From: an uncultured Pseudomonadales bacterium
GTDB lineage: Bacteria; Pseudomonadota; Gammaproteobacteria; Pseudomonadales; Azotimanducaceae
NCBI GenBank assembly: GCA_958296165.1
Contig: OY282447.1
Coordinates: 1,798,001 to 1,862,000 of the forward strand
Direction of reading: 5' to 3'
Length of the DNA: 64,000 bases
The translations under genes and the position numbers were made by a program. A model generated the notes under the pieces. It was not told the DNA's origin. It did no database searches and saw only the letters and a program-made list of their open reading frames with translations. Within the stretch, counting starts at the first letter, position 1. Each line of letters opens with the position of its first letter. Of the stretch, positions 25,097 to 34,026 are shown piece by piece.

Positions 25097-26833
25097 TCAA
25101 CGGTTCCTGTTGCGTAACCGCTCGATGCGTTGCGGGTCGGTCTCTCGCCACCAACGGGCCAACCTTGATGCCACTTGGTGGCGCAGATCGGCGTCTTGGA
25201 CTTCATCGTAGAGTCGCTCGGCGAGATCCGGATTCTTCCTTATCGCGGCGAACGCCACCGCGGCCAGCGCGGCATCGCGCTCCGAGCGATTGACTTGCCG
25301 CAGCGCCTGGGTTGCAGCATCGTCTTGATCGACACGCGCCCATTGCCCGAACAGTTGCGAAATCAGGGCGACGCGGCGGCTGTCTTCGTCGGAGTTGGCG
25401 ACTACCCAACGCAAGGCCGCCGGCGGATCTTCCGCTGCCCAAGCGTATACAGCGCGCCCGATCGCTTCGCCGCGCATGTTCGGATCGCGGATACGCTGCG
25501 CCAGATTCAAGGCTCGCTGCGCTGAGCGCTTCGCCAGTTCGCCAATGACCTGCGCCATCGCTCGGCCTTGGTGCTGCGCCGATTGTGCCGACACCCAGTC
25601 GAGCGCTTCCTCGCCATGCTGTTGCACATACGCTTGCGCAATCGTCGCAACGCGAGCTCTATCCAGCTCATCGGGCGACGAGTCGAGCCAGGCGGCTGCC
25701 GCTGGCGCATCGGCCGCAGCCCACTGCTCCAGGATGGCCGAGATGGCCAGCCGGCGGCGCGTATCGTCGAGACGGTCGGCCAATGCCAACGCCTGCCTAG
25801 GCGTCGTCTCGGCGATGCGTTGCAAGGGTTTGGCGTCGAGAGTCACGTCGCCAAGCGAAGACTGGTTGGAGAGAATCCATTCGAACGCGGCATGGGGATC
25901 GTCCTTCGCCCACCGATGGACGACCATCTCCACCACATGCTCGCGTTGTTTGGCAGGCATGTTCAGCGCGGCTTCCATCGCCTGCTGCGGCGAATCGTCC
26001 GCCATCGATAGGACCAAGAGGGGTGCCAGCTGGTCTCGCTCCGGCGGCGGCCGTTCCTGTACCCATTGCAGTGCTGCACCGGGATCCCGTTCCGTCCATT
26101 GGAGTACCGCCATCATGCGCAGCGTGTCTTTGTCGAGGTGCTGCGGCAGCGCGTCGATCGCAGCCAGTGCTTCGAGCGGCGCGCTCTCGGCCCACATCTG
26201 AGCAATGAGCTGGAGCGTCTCCGAACGTATTTTCCCGGACTTGCTGGCGAGGGTCTCCTGCCATGCCTGCTGCGGCTCTTCGAACGCATCGCCGGCCGAC
26301 CAGACGGCCACTAGAGCCAACTGCCGCTGCGTCACGTTCAGGCTCTCGGCATGGTGCAACGCGGCCTTGAAATCGTGCTGAGCCCAAGCGGCGAACGTCA
26401 ATGAAAGCAGCAGGCTGTCGCCAACCCCGGGGCCGAGGAAGTGATCTACGGCCGCTTGTGGATCCAATTCCGTGTAACGGGAATAGATGACGGCTTGCAT
26501 CTGCAGGCGCTCCGCTGCCGGCAGGGTGGCCGACTCGTCGAGCAAGCGTTCGAGCGCATCAACATCCGCCGAACGCACGAGCGCGTAGAGCGCGACGGCC
26601 TTGTCGAGGTCGGTCGGCAGGCGGCGGATGGTCGTTAGGGGCGCTGGCGAGGATGCGGCGAACTGCAATGACGAAGCCGAGATCGACGCTTTTGGGGCAG
26701 GAGCGGGCTCATGTACCGCCACCTCCGCCGCGGCGTCCGCAGCGTCTTTGGCTACCCACGCGGCCGTCCAGCCGACCGCAACGCCAATCAAGACGCCAAC
26801 GACGATGCCTGCCGCCAATACCCACTTGGACAT
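25097..26833 (-). CDS. membrane-anchored protein of W-A-x3-DP-x-AA-x2-W helical repeats
   Basis: This 578-residue protein has one N-terminal helix (VLAAGIVVGVLIGVAVGW) that anchors or exports it, a short Ala/Pro-rich linker, then helical repeats to the end. Repeat cores are easy to see: AQMWAESAPLEALAAID, LQWTERDPGAALQWVQ, VHRWAKDDPHAAFEWIL, LEQWAAADAPAAAAWLD, VYAWAAEDPPAALRWVV and FGQWARVDQDDAATQAL. At least seven copies occur, about 33-60 residues apart. The pattern is like TPR/PPR-style solenoids seen in uncharacterised envelope proteins, so a protein-binding scaffold in the periplasm is likely. I recognise no specific function. It is divergent from the Gfo/Idh/MocA gene. Confidence 0.75.
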   Translation of the reverse strand: MSKWVLAAGIVVGVLIGVAVGWTAAWVAKDAADAAAEVAVHEPAPAPKASISASSLQFAASSPAPLTTIRRLPTDLDKAVALYALVRSADVDALERLLDESATLPAAERLQMQAVIYSRYTELDPQAAVDHFLGPGVGDSLLLSLTFAAWAQHDFKAALHHAESLNVTQRQLALVAVWSAGDAFEEPQQAWQETLASKSGKIRSETLQLIAQMWAESAPLEALAAIDALPQHLDKDTLRMMAVLQWTERDPGAALQWVQERPPPERDQLAPLLVLSMADDSPQQAMEAALNMPAKQREHVVEMVVHRWAKDDPHAAFEWILSNQSSLGDVTLDAKPLQRIAETTPRQALALADRLDDTRRRLAISAILEQWAAADAPAAAAWLDSSPDELDRARVATIAQAYVQQHGEEALDWVSAQSAQHQGRAMAQVIGELAKRSAQRALNLAQRIRDPNMRGEAIGRAVYAWAAEDPPAALRWVVANSDEDSRRVALISQLFGQWARVDQDDAATQALRQVNRSERDAALAAVAFAAIRKNPDLAERLYDEVQDADLRHQVASRLARWWRETDPQRIERLRNRNR

Positions 26834-27005
26834 TGCAGGGCCTCATCCACGCAAGCAGACCTTCACCTTACTACAACTGGGCTCCAACCACACCAACTTG
26901 ACCTAGCGCGTTGATGTGCGTTCAATCACAACCGCTGCGCTTCTACACTACGGCCGATGGCGGCTCGTCCTTCGAAAGGTCGCGGCGTTGGCAGGGAGGT
27001 ACGCG

Positions 27006-28160
27006 ATGAAACTGCAAATGGGCCTGATCGGCGGCGGCGAAGGCGCGTTCATTGGCGCCGTGCATCGCATGGCGGCGGAGCTCGACGGGCGCATTCAACT
27101 TGCTTGCGGAGCTTTCTCGAGCGATCCCGCCAAGAGCCGCCGAGCGGGCGTGGACATCTACGGCATCGACCCGGCTCGCAGCTACGGCAGCTACGCTGAA
27201 CTCATGGCGGGCGAAGCCGCCCGACCAGCGCACGATCGCATGGATTTCGCCGTGATCGCGACGCCCAACCACACGCACTGCGCCATCGCCAAGGCCGCGC
27301 TTACGGCAGGCTTTCACGTGATGTCCGACAAGCCGGTTACTTTCAACCTCGCCGAAGCTAAGGAACTGCGGCAAATCGTGGCGGACACTGGCCTCGTGTT
27401 CGGCCTCACCCACAACTACACCGGCTATCCGATGGTGAAGGAGGCTCGGCATCTGCTGCGTGCCGGCGCATTCGGCAAGGTGCGCCGCGTGGTCGTGGAA
27501 TACATACAGGGCTGGTTGTCGGAGCGCGAGGAAGCGGTTGGCAACAAACAGGCCGAATGGCGCACCGATCCGGCTCGCTCCGGCGCCGCCGGCTGCATGG
27601 GAGACATCGGCACGCACGCCGAGAATCTCGTCGAGTACGTCACCGGCCTTCAGATCGAATCGTTGTGCGCAGACTTGACGACCTTCGTGCCAGGTCGCCA
27701 GCTCGAAGACGACGGCAACGTGTTGTTGCGTTTCGAAGGCGGGGCCAAGGGCATTCTGTTCGCCAGCCAAATCGCGGTGGGTGAAGAAAACGGCTTGCGG
27801 CTGCGCGTGTACGGCGAAAGCGGCGGCTTGGAGTGGCGGCAGATGACGCCGAATTCGCTGCTCGTGCGTTGGCCGGACCGTCCCTATGAAGTGCGGCGCA
27901 CCGGCGGGCCGGGCGTCAGCGAGGCGGCAGCCGACGCCACGCGCCTGCCAGCTGGCCATCCGGAGGGATTCCTCGAAGCCTTCGCGCTCTTGTACCGCAA
28001 CTTCGCCGATACGTTGCTGGCGAAACGCGCTGGCCGCAAACCCACCGAGCAAAACCTAGACTTTCCCACCATCGCCGATGGCGTGCGCGGCATGGCGTTC
28101 ATCGAAACAGTCGTTGCCAGCGCCGAGGCTGGCGCCGTTTGGCTGCCGCTGCGCAGCTAG
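27006..28160 (+). CDS. Gfo/Idh/MocA-family oxidoreductase
   Basis: This 384-residue NAD(P)-dependent dehydrogenase acts on sugars or cyclitols. It starts [20 protein letters not shown] with the Rossmann glycine motif GGGEGAFIG, and has [13 protein letters not shown] and the catalytic-lysine signature [10 protein letters not shown] (EKP in most members, here DKP). The C-terminal half has [22 protein letters not shown] 27006 has a GGGAGGT site. It is followed 26 bases later by a sugar isomerase-type gene, and the two together suggest catabolism of a sugar or inositol-like compound through a keto intermediate. The specific substrate is unknown. Confidence 0.92.
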   Translation: MKLQMGLIGGGEGAFIGAVHRMAAELDGRIQLACGAFSSDPAKSRRAGVDIYGIDPARSYGSYAELMAGEAARPAHDRMDFAVIATPNHTHCAIAKAALTAGFHVMSDKPVTFNLAEAKELRQIVADTGLVFGLTHNYTGYPMVKEARHLLRAGAFGKVRRVVVEYIQGWLSEREEAVGNKQAEWRTDPARSGAAGCMGDIGTHAENLVEYVTGLQIESLCADLTTFVPGRQLEDDGNVLLRFEGGAKGILFASQIAVGEENGLRLRVYGESGGLEWRQMTPNSLLVRWPDRPYEVRRTGGPGVSEAAADATRLPAGHPEGFLEAFALLYRNFADTLLAKRAGRKPTEQNLDFPTIADGVRGMAFIETVVASAEAGAVWLPLRS

Positions 28161-28186
28161 GCGCGACGCCCTCAAGGAGAACTGCA

Positions 28187-29242
28187 ATGAAAACCCTGCA
28201 AGGTCCGGCCATCTTTCTCGCTCAGTTCATGGCCGACGAGGATCCATTCGACAACATCGAATCCATGGCGAAGTGGGCGGCGAACCTGGGCTTCCTCGGC
28301 ATTCAAGTGCCGATCGGCAATCCCGCCTTCATCGATGTGGCGCAAGCCGCCTCCAGCAAGGACTATTGCGACGAGCTGAACGGCCGCGTCCGCGCCTGCG
28401 GTGTGGAAATCACCGAACTCTCCACACACCTAGAAGGCCAGCTGGTAGCCGTTCACCCAACCTACGACCGCTTGTTCGACGGTTTCGCCCCTGCCGAATT
28501 GCATGGCCGGCCAGCGGAACGCACCGCTTGGGCTACCGAGCAAGTGAAACTGGCCGCCAGGGCCAGCCGGAACTTGGGGCTTAAGTCGCACGTCACCTTC
28601 TCCGGCGCTTTGCTGTGGCCGATGATGTACCCGTGGCCGCAACGCCCGGCTGGCCTGGTGGAGGCAGGCTTCGCGGAACTCGCCCGCCGCTGGCGCCCGA
28701 TACTGGACGTCTTCGAGGACTGCGGCGTGGACTGCTGCTACGAGATCCACCCCGGCGAAGACCTCCACGACGGCGTGACCTTCGAGCGCTTCCTCGCCGC
28801 GGTGGACGACCACGCCCGCGCCCACATCCTCTACGACCCGAGCCACTTCATCCTGCAGCAACTCGACTATCTGGCGTTCATCGACATCTACCACGAACGC
28901 ATCAAGATGTTCCATGTCAAGGACGCCGAGTTCAATCCAACAGGCCGCGCCGGAGTGTACGGAGGCTATGAGGACTGGATGAACCGGCCGGGCCGATTTC
29001 GCAGCCTAGGCGACGGCCAGATCGATTTCCGCTCGATCTTCTCGAAGTTCGCCGCCTACGACTTCGACGGCTGGGCGGTGTTGGAGTGGGAATGCTGCCT
29101 CAAGCACCAGGAGGACGGCGCCCGCGAGGGCGCGCAGTTCATTCGCGACCACATCATTCGAGTAACAGACAAAGCGTTCGACGATTTCGCGGCGGCGGGA
29201 ACCGATGACGCGGCGAATCGGGCCGTGTTGGGCCTCGGCTAG
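28187..29242 (+). CDS. sugar phosphate isomerase/epimerase (xylose-isomerase-like TIM barrel)
   Basis: This 351-residue TIM-barrel protein belongs to the AP-endonuclease-2/xylose-isomerase-like family (PF01261). Metal-site segments are CCYEIHPGEDLHDG (Glu and His, around residue 184), HILYDPSHFILQQ (Asp/His, around 220), IKMFHVKDAEF (His and Asp, around 243) and GWAVLEWECC (final Glu, around 300). ATG 28187 follows an AAGGAG site. It is co-transcribed with the Gfo/Idh/MocA dehydrogenase, a standard pairing in sugar and inositol catabolism. Its stop overlaps that of the convergent SDR gene by four bases. Confidence 0.9.
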   Translation: MKTLQGPAIFLAQFMADEDPFDNIESMAKWAANLGFLGIQVPIGNPAFIDVAQAASSKDYCDELNGRVRACGVEITELSTHLEGQLVAVHPTYDRLFDGFAPAELHGRPAERTAWATEQVKLAARASRNLGLKSHVTFSGALLWPMMYPWPQRPAGLVEAGFAELARRWRPILDVFEDCGVDCCYEIHPGEDLHDGVTFERFLAAVDDHARAHILYDPSHFILQQLDYLAFIDIYHERIKMFHVKDAEFNPTGRAGVYGGYEDWMNRPGRFRSLGDGQIDFRSIFSKFAAYDFDGWAVLEWECCLKHQEDGAREGAQFIRDHIIRVTDKAFDDFAAAGTDDAANRAVLGLG

Positions 29243-30189
29243 GATTCTCCTGGCATCGGCGCGTGGGGGTCGAATATGTTGCTGATCCACTCGCTGCGCG
29301 GACGATAGGGCAGGCCGCCTTCCAGAATAGCCTGCATGCGGGTTTCGGCTTCTAGCCGCACGAAGCCGGGGTCGTCTTCGGACTCCGCCATGATGTAGAA
29401 GACGCCCGTGCGGATGGCCTCGAAGACGAGCTCCGCACAACGCGAGGGCGGCATGCCGAATGCCTTGAAGCGTTCCGCGATGCGGTTGGGGCGTCCTGTC
29501 GTGGCGTGCGGCGGCGGGCCGCCGAATCGCGCCGGGCGGTTGCGCTCGGAGGTGATGATGTTGGTCGCCACCACGTTGGGGCACAGCACATGCACGGAGA
29601 GCTGGCCGTGCAGTTCTTGAAAGAGCGCCTCGGTGAGCGCCACGCAGGCGTGCTTGGAAACGCCGTACACGCCTTGCGCCGCGCACAGCCCGTCCTGCGA
29701 CGCGGTGGTGACCACGGCGCCCGGCGCACCGGATTCCAGCATCTTCGGCACGAACGTCCGTATGCAGTTTGCGACGCCCAATACGTTCACGCCGAGCACG
29801 AAATCCCAGTCGATCGGCCGCGCCCGCAGCACAGGGCCGCCACCGCCAACGCCGGCGTTGCAACACAAGAGCGATAGGGGAATGCCGGGCAAGCGGTCGG
29901 CCACTGCCGCGGCCAGGTTCTGCACTGCCGCTTCGCTCGATACGTCTACTACATGGCCGAAAACGTGAACGCCGGCGGCCTCGGCGGCGTCTGCCAGACG
30001 TGCCTCGGCGGCCGCGATGGCGCCCTCTTCGATGTCCGCAAGCACCGCGTGCATGCCCTGCGCGACGGCCTTCTCGGCCAAGCCGAAACCGATCCCGGAC
30101 GCGCCGCCGGTGATCACCGCCGCGCCGCCGGCCAGCGCTTGCAGGTCTGGATGGGCGTTGGCCACCGCTTGGTTGTTGCCTTCGGCCAT
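29239..30189 (-). CDS. short-chain dehydrogenase/reductase (SDR)
   Basis: This 316-residue classical SDR has the cofactor motif TGGASGIGFG (residues 26-35), the NAG motif CCNAGVGGGG, the catalytic serine in TTASQDGL, and YGVSK (Tyr-x3-Lys). A 60-residue C-terminal extension follows the core. It oxidises or reduces an alcohol or ketone with NAD(P). ATG 30189 precedes the core by 25 residues; the frame is open upstream but unsupported. It is divergent from the metR gene and could be its target, though many SDRs lie near regulators by chance. The substrate is unknown. Confidence 0.9.
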   Translation of the reverse strand: MAEGNNQAVANAHPDLQALAGGAAVITGGASGIGFGLAEKAVAQGMHAVLADIEEGAIAAAEARLADAAEAAGVHVFGHVVDVSSEAAVQNLAAAVADRLPGIPLSLLCCNAGVGGGGPVLRARPIDWDFVLGVNVLGVANCIRTFVPKMLESGAPGAVVTTASQDGLCAAQGVYGVSKHACVALTEALFQELHGQLSVHVLCPNVVATNIITSERNRPARFGGPPPHATTGRPNRIAERFKAFGMPPSRCAELVFEAIRTGVFYIMAESEDDPGFVRLEAETRMQAILEGGLPYRPRSEWISNIFDPHAPMPGES

Positions 30190-30246
30190 TTTTTCGTTCT
30201 CCAACAAGCTCGCCGAGAGCATACGCGGCCCGTGCGCCAGTGGGGA

Positions 30247-30275
30247 TTGACACGCCACTGCAACGAACATAACCT
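30247..30275 (+). promoter_or_regulatory. sigma-70-like promoter of metR
   Basis: TTGACA (30247-30252) and TAACCT (30270-30275) are separated by exactly 17 bases, 48 bases before the metR start. The -35 is a perfect consensus. The site lies in the intergenic region shared with the divergent SDR gene. Confidence 0.55.
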
Positions 30276-30281
30276 GCATGA

Positions 30282-30296
30282 GAACTACGCAAGTTC
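30282..30296. promoter_or_regulatory. palindrome at the metR start site, possible autoregulatory operator
   Basis: GAACT and AGTTC form a perfect 5-bp inverted repeat with a 5-base spacer, immediately downstream of the promoter -10 and 26 bases upstream of metR. LysR-type regulators often bind such partial dyads in their own promoter. It differs from the classic E. coli MetR TGAA-N5-TTCA box, so the link is inference. Confidence 0.35.
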
Positions 30297-30322
30297 AGGC
30301 TATGCAAGCGTGAGAACCACTC

Positions 30323-31258
30323 ATGTACCACATTGACTTGCGCCATCTGCGCACACTGTCGGCATTGCGCGACACGGGAAGCCTCGTCGAAGCCGCCGAT
30401 CAAGTTCACCTCACGCAGTCCGCGCTTTCTCATCAGATCAAGGATATAGAGAGCCGCTTGGGGGGCGCCTTGTTCTTCCGCAAGACTCGACCCGTGCGAT
30501 TCACGCCGGCCGGCCGCCGCCTCTTGGATCTCGCGGACGAAGTGTTGCCGCTCACGCAGGCAGCCATGCGCGACTTGGCGCGGCTCATGGGCGGCAAAGC
30601 CGGACGCTTGTTCATGGCCATCGAGTGCCACAGCTGCTTCGAATGGCTGCTGCCGGCCATCAACGCCTATCGCGAGGCCTGGCCGGAGGTGGAGCTGGAC
30701 ATCTCCGGCGGCTTCAATTTCGATCCGTTGCCGGCGCTGCGCCGTGGCGACTTGGACTTGGTGGTCACCGCAGATCCCATCGACGACGCCGACTTGGCGT
30801 ATCTGCCGCTGTTCGGCTACGAGGCGCAGGTGGCCATGTCGGTAGATCATCCGCTGACGAGAAAGGAGTGGCTGGCACCGGCGGACTTGGCCAACGAAAC
30901 GCTCATCGTCTATCCGGTGGATCGCCAGCGCTTGGACGTGTTCACGCGCTTTCTGGACCCTGCCGGCGTACAGCCGGCCAAAGTGCGCACGGCTGAGATC
31001 ACCACCATGATGGTGCAGTTGGTGGCAAGTGGCCGCGGTGTGTGCTGCCTGCCTAACTGGGCATTGGACGAGTACGCCAAGAGCGGCTACGTAGTGGCGC
31101 GTTCGCTGGGCGAGGAAGGGGTGTGGCCGAACCTAGCCGCGGCGATTCGGGCGGAGCAACGCGACGCGCCGTTCCTGTCGGCTTTCGTGGCGTTGGCGAA
31201 AAAGACCTGCTTCGAGACCTTGATAGGCATCGTGCCCGCGGATGCGGAGCTGGCATAA
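30323..31258 (+). CDS. metR: MetR-like LysR-family transcriptional regulator
   Basis: This 311-residue LysR-type regulator has an N-terminal winged helix-turn-helix (LRHLRTLSALRDTGSLVEAA then VHLTQSALSHQIKDIESRLG) and a periplasmic-binding-like effector domain. The segment AIECHSCFEWLLPAINAYRE (around residue 98) is characteristic of MetR, which senses homocysteine and activates methionine genes (metE, metH, glyA) in proteobacteria. No methionine gene is adjacent here, so its targets are elsewhere or it controls the divergent SDR. ATG 30323 follows the promoter described above. Length is typical (about 300-317). Confidence 0.87.
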   Translation: MYHIDLRHLRTLSALRDTGSLVEAADQVHLTQSALSHQIKDIESRLGGALFFRKTRPVRFTPAGRRLLDLADEVLPLTQAAMRDLARLMGGKAGRLFMAIECHSCFEWLLPAINAYREAWPEVELDISGGFNFDPLPALRRGDLDLVVTADPIDDADLAYLPLFGYEAQVAMSVDHPLTRKEWLAPADLANETLIVYPVDRQRLDVFTRFLDPAGVQPAKVRTAEITTMMVQLVASGRGVCCLPNWALDEYAKSGYVVARSLGEEGVWPNLAAAIRAEQRDAPFLSAFVALAKKTCFETLIGIVPADAELA

Positions 31259-31303
31259 CGTGCCGGAATCGCCGGCTGAGTGCTGGGCTTTGCCAATCGG
31301 TGC

Positions 31304-31330
31304 TTGGTTCGTCGAGGTTGAGCGTAGAAT
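31304..31330 (+). promoter_or_regulatory. putative carA promoter
   Basis: TAGAAT (31325-31330) matches the -10 consensus closely and lies 48 bases before carA. The only -35 candidate is TTGGTT (31304-31309), with a short 15-base spacer, so the promoter may depend on an activator. Confidence 0.35.
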
Positions 31331-31378
31331 CGCGATCCCAAGTGTGGCGTGTCAGGGACCCACTCGGTTGAAGAACAC

Positions 31379-32494
31379 ATGACTGCGCTATTGGTGCTGG
31401 AAGACGGAACCGTGTTTCGGGGCAGAGCCATCGGCGCACCGAGTTCCGCCGTTGGCGAGGTGGTCTTCAACACAGCCATGACCGGCTATCAGGAGATCCT
31501 CACGGACCCGTCCTATGCTCGGCAGATCGTCACGCTCACATATCCGCATATCGGCAATACGGGCGTCAACGCGGAGGATGTGGAGTCCGAGCGCGTCTGG
31601 GCGGCGGGCCTCGTGATCCGCGACTGTCCGAACACGCACTCTAGCTGGCGCGTCCAGCGGGCGTTGCCGGATTACTTGCGCGATGCTGGCATCGTCGCCA
31701 TCGCCGACATCGACACCCGCCGCCTCACCAAGCACATTCGCGAGCGAGGCGCGTTGGCTGGCTGCATCGCCAGCGGCGAAGATTGCGCCCTTGAAGATGC
31801 GTTGGCGAAGGCGCGAGCGTTTCCGGGCTTGGCAGGGATGGACTTGGCCAAGGTCGTCTCGCGCCGACAGGCAGCGCCGTGGACCGGTGGCGGCTGGACG
31901 GTCGAAGGAGGCTATCAAGACCGCCCGTCGCCGGATGGCCCGCATGTGGTGGTCTACGATTTCGGCGTCAAGCGCAACATCCTGCGCATGTTCGTTGAGC
32001 GCGGTTGCCGCGTGACCGTCGTGCCGGCGCAAACGCCGCCAGAGCGTGTGCTGGCGCTGGCGCCGGCTGGCGTCTTTCTTTCCAACGGCCCCGGCGATCC
32101 GGCGCCCTGCATCTATGCCATCGAAGCCGCGCAGCGGTTTCTCGACATGGGCGTGCCGCTGTTCGGCATCTGCTTGGGCCACCAGATCCTAGCGCTGGCC
32201 AGCGGTGGTCGCACCGAGAAGATGCCATTCGGCCACCACGGTGCCAACCATCCCGTCAAGGACGTCGTCACCGGCGAGGTGCTCATCACCAGCCAGAACC
32301 ACGGTTTCGCCGTCGATGGCCCATCGCTGCCGGACGACGTGGAAATCACCCACGTCTCGCTGTTCGACGGCAGCGTTCAGGGCATCCGCTGCCTGAATCG
32401 TCCGGCGTTCGGATTCCAAGGCCACCCGGAAGCAAGCCCCGGCCCGCACGACTGCGCCTACCTGTTCGACCGCTTCGTCGACGCGATGCGCTAG
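31379..32494 (+). CDS. carA: carbamoyl-phosphate synthase small (glutaminase) subunit
   Basis: This 371-residue subunit hydrolyses glutamine and channels ammonia to CarB for carbamoyl phosphate, feeding arginine and pyrimidine synthesis. Landmarks are [18 protein letters not shown] in the N-terminal domain, and the class I amidotransferase motifs [28 protein letters not shown] with the nucleophile Cys, and [14 protein letters not shown] with the His-Glu pair. All catalytic residues are present. ATG 31379 is at the conserved start. CarB, usually next to carA in proteobacteria, does not follow: the next genes are type IV pilins on the opposite strand. Confidence 0.96.
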   Translation: MTALLVLEDGTVFRGRAIGAPSSAVGEVVFNTAMTGYQEILTDPSYARQIVTLTYPHIGNTGVNAEDVESERVWAAGLVIRDCPNTHSSWRVQRALPDYLRDAGIVAIADIDTRRLTKHIRERGALAGCIASGEDCALEDALAKARAFPGLAGMDLAKVVSRRQAAPWTGGGWTVEGGYQDRPSPDGPHVVVYDFGVKRNILRMFVERGCRVTVVPAQTPPERVLALAPAGVFLSNGPGDPAPCIYAIEAAQRFLDMGVPLFGICLGHQILALASGGRTEKMPFGHHGANHPVKDVVTGEVLITSQNHGFAVDGPSLPDDVEITHVSLFDGSVQGIRCLNRPAFGFQGHPEASPGPHDCAYLFDRFVDAMR

Positions 32495-32515
32495 GCGCCG
32501 CGCCAGGGCTCGTCC

Positions 32516-32919
32516 TCATGGCGGGCAGACCGTGTTGGCCGGGAATACGCGGCACAGGTTGCGCCCTGCGCTTCCACGGGCCGTAACCGTCCAGCTTGTG
32601 CCGCCGTCTGCGGTGACCACATAGATCGTGTCGTCGCCGCCGGCGGGCTGCCAGCCGATCGCTGCGGTGAGCGTGTTGATGCCGCTGGCGCTGTCGAACG
32701 TGCCAGCCCCGTAGCTGCCCGTGCGCAGCCTCGTATCTTCCTGAAATACCGCCATTGCCGTCACTTGGTTCGCCAGGGCAGTCTCCTCGGCAGTAGCGAC
32801 GTAGCCGCGATAGACGGGATGCAGACCGCCGCAACCGCCACGATCACGGCGACCGCAATCAGCAGCTCCAAGAGCGAGAACCCTGCGCTGGCCAGCGCGC
32901 GGTGAAACGAGCCCGCCAT
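32516..32919 (-). pseudogene. type IV minor pilin-like gene interrupted by a one-base frameshift
   Basis: From ATG 32919 the frame reads [20 protein letters not shown], a class III prepilin leader with cleavage before F and Glu at +5, followed by the hydrophobic helix, then IPSIAATSLLPRR and a stop. The other frame supplies the natural continuation VYRGYVATAEETALANQVTA and the globular domain, ending NLCRVFPANTVCPP at 32516. Adding one G in the CCGTC around 32827-32832 would give IPVYRGYVATAEE and one pilin of about 134 residues. It overlaps the upstream major pilin stop by TAATG, so it is its operon partner. It is either a real inactivating deletion or a sequence error. Confidence 0.75.
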
Positions 32920-33401
32920 TAGATGTCTGCCCACCTAACGGCGTGCGTCTGCACAGCCGTCTGGCTGAAGTCCGCGTATTGCGGGCGCGTGAAGGTCACC
33001 TCCACGTCGTTGCTGGCGAAACCACCGGTAACGGCCACGCCGACGACGCCGCCAGCATTGTCCACCGCCACGGCGTAGCCCGGCGAGCCGTTTGGCGCAG
33101 TGCCGCCTCCTTGGCCGTTGAGCTCTTGTATCCAGCCGGCTGCCGTGTATTGAGTGTCCGCCGCGGCCGTGGTCAGCGTGCCCAGCGAGAACTGCGCCCG
33201 CACCCGCCGGAGCTCGTTTTCCACGAAGCGGACGCCTTGGCGGTAGTGGGCGTCCACCTTCGCCATGTTCGAGTTCGCCACGTAGTTTCGGTAGGCTGGA
33301 ATGGCGGCGGCGGTCAAGACGTCGATGATCGCAACCACGATCATCAATTCGATCAGCGTGAAGCCGCCGCTCGGCGTGGTGCCGGTCTTCGTGTTGGTCA
33401 T
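32919..33401 (-). CDS. type IV pilin (PilA-like)
   Basis: This 160-residue prepilin has the leader [12 protein letters not shown], then [20 protein letters not shown]: cleavage by a prepilin peptidase between G and F, with Glu at +5. The conserved [18 protein letters not shown] follows the helix, then a globular domain of about 115 residues lacking the usual C-terminal disulfide cysteines. Substitution of D for G in IIDVL is unusual for the N-terminal helix. ATG 33401 was chosen; the frame is open 18 residues further. It is divergent from pilB-pilC (about 190 bases between), the usual pilA/pilBC arrangement. Confidence 0.88.
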   Translation of the reverse strand: MTNTKTGTTPSGGFTLIELMIVVAIIDVLTAAAIPAYRNYVANSNMAKVDAHYRQGVRFVENELRRVRAQFSLGTLTTAAADTQYTAAGWIQELNGQGGGTAPNGSPGYAVAVDNAGGVVGVAVTGGFASNDVEVTFTRPQYADFSQTAVQTHAVRWADI

Positions 33402-33588
33402 CTTTGTGTCCTCGTTGTGTTGTTTGAGAGCGAGAAAACACTGCTGCAACGCCATGTCTGCGTAAACGGCAGATGTCCTACATGGCGTATGGCAGATCTC
33501 CTAGAGCAGATTCAGACCGCGCCCATTTCTTCGGCGTGTGGACGCAGCAGACAATGGCGCAGCACGATCATCCTAGGAGTGCAGCAAC

Positions 33589-34026
33589 ATGCTTGGAGTT
33601 GCCGGCACACGCTCCGCTACGCCCCAAGAGAGCGATGCGATTGTCGCTGCGGCCTATGAATTCGGGCTGCCGGCGCTCGATTTGGCTGCGTTCGATTCGG
33701 CCAGCATCGCCGCCGATCTAGTCGATGCGGACCTCGCCAAGAGCCGCATGGTGCTGCCGTTGGCGCGGCGCGGCGAACGGTTGTTCGTGGCCATTGCGGA
33801 CCCGGCCAACCTCAAGGCGCTCGACGATCTCAAGTTCCGCACCGGCCTCGAACCGCAGGCTGTGCTCGTGGAGCCCGAAGAGCTGGCCACGGCAATCGCC
33901 CGCTATCGGCCCGGCCCGGACGACGCATTGCTCGCCGAGCACGAGGACGAGCCGGTGGACGCGGAGCTCGCGGCGGCAGAAGCTGCGGCTGGCAGCGGCG
34001 CCGAAATAGATGAAGCACTGTGGTGA
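33589..34026 (+). CDS. pilB: type IV pilus assembly ATPase PilB, N-terminal (MshEN) domain; split by frameshift
   Basis: These 145 residues are the N-terminal domain of Pil[18 protein letters not shown] and [22 protein letters not shown], then [19 protein letters not shown], the MshEN module that in some family members binds c-di-GMP. The frame ends at EIDEALW-stop, exactly where intact PilB reads DEAPVVKFV. The downstream frame continues [20 protein letters not shown]. One missing C in GCACTGTGG (34015-34023) explains the break. As it stands, no full-length PilB is made unless the ribosome shifts frame. The other half is the next feature. Confidence 0.8.
   Translation: MLGVAGTRSATPQESDAIVAAAYEFGLPALDLAAFDSASIAADLVDADLAKSRMVLPLARRGERLFVAIADPANLKALDDLKFRTGLEPQAVLVEPEELATAIARYRPGPDDALLAEHEDEPVDAELAAAEAAAGSGAEIDEALW

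Noticed and set aside
33402-33588. Sigma-54 promoter for the pilin, as in Pseudomonas pilA
   Set aside because: No GG-N10-GC element at the right spacing was found on the minus strand.
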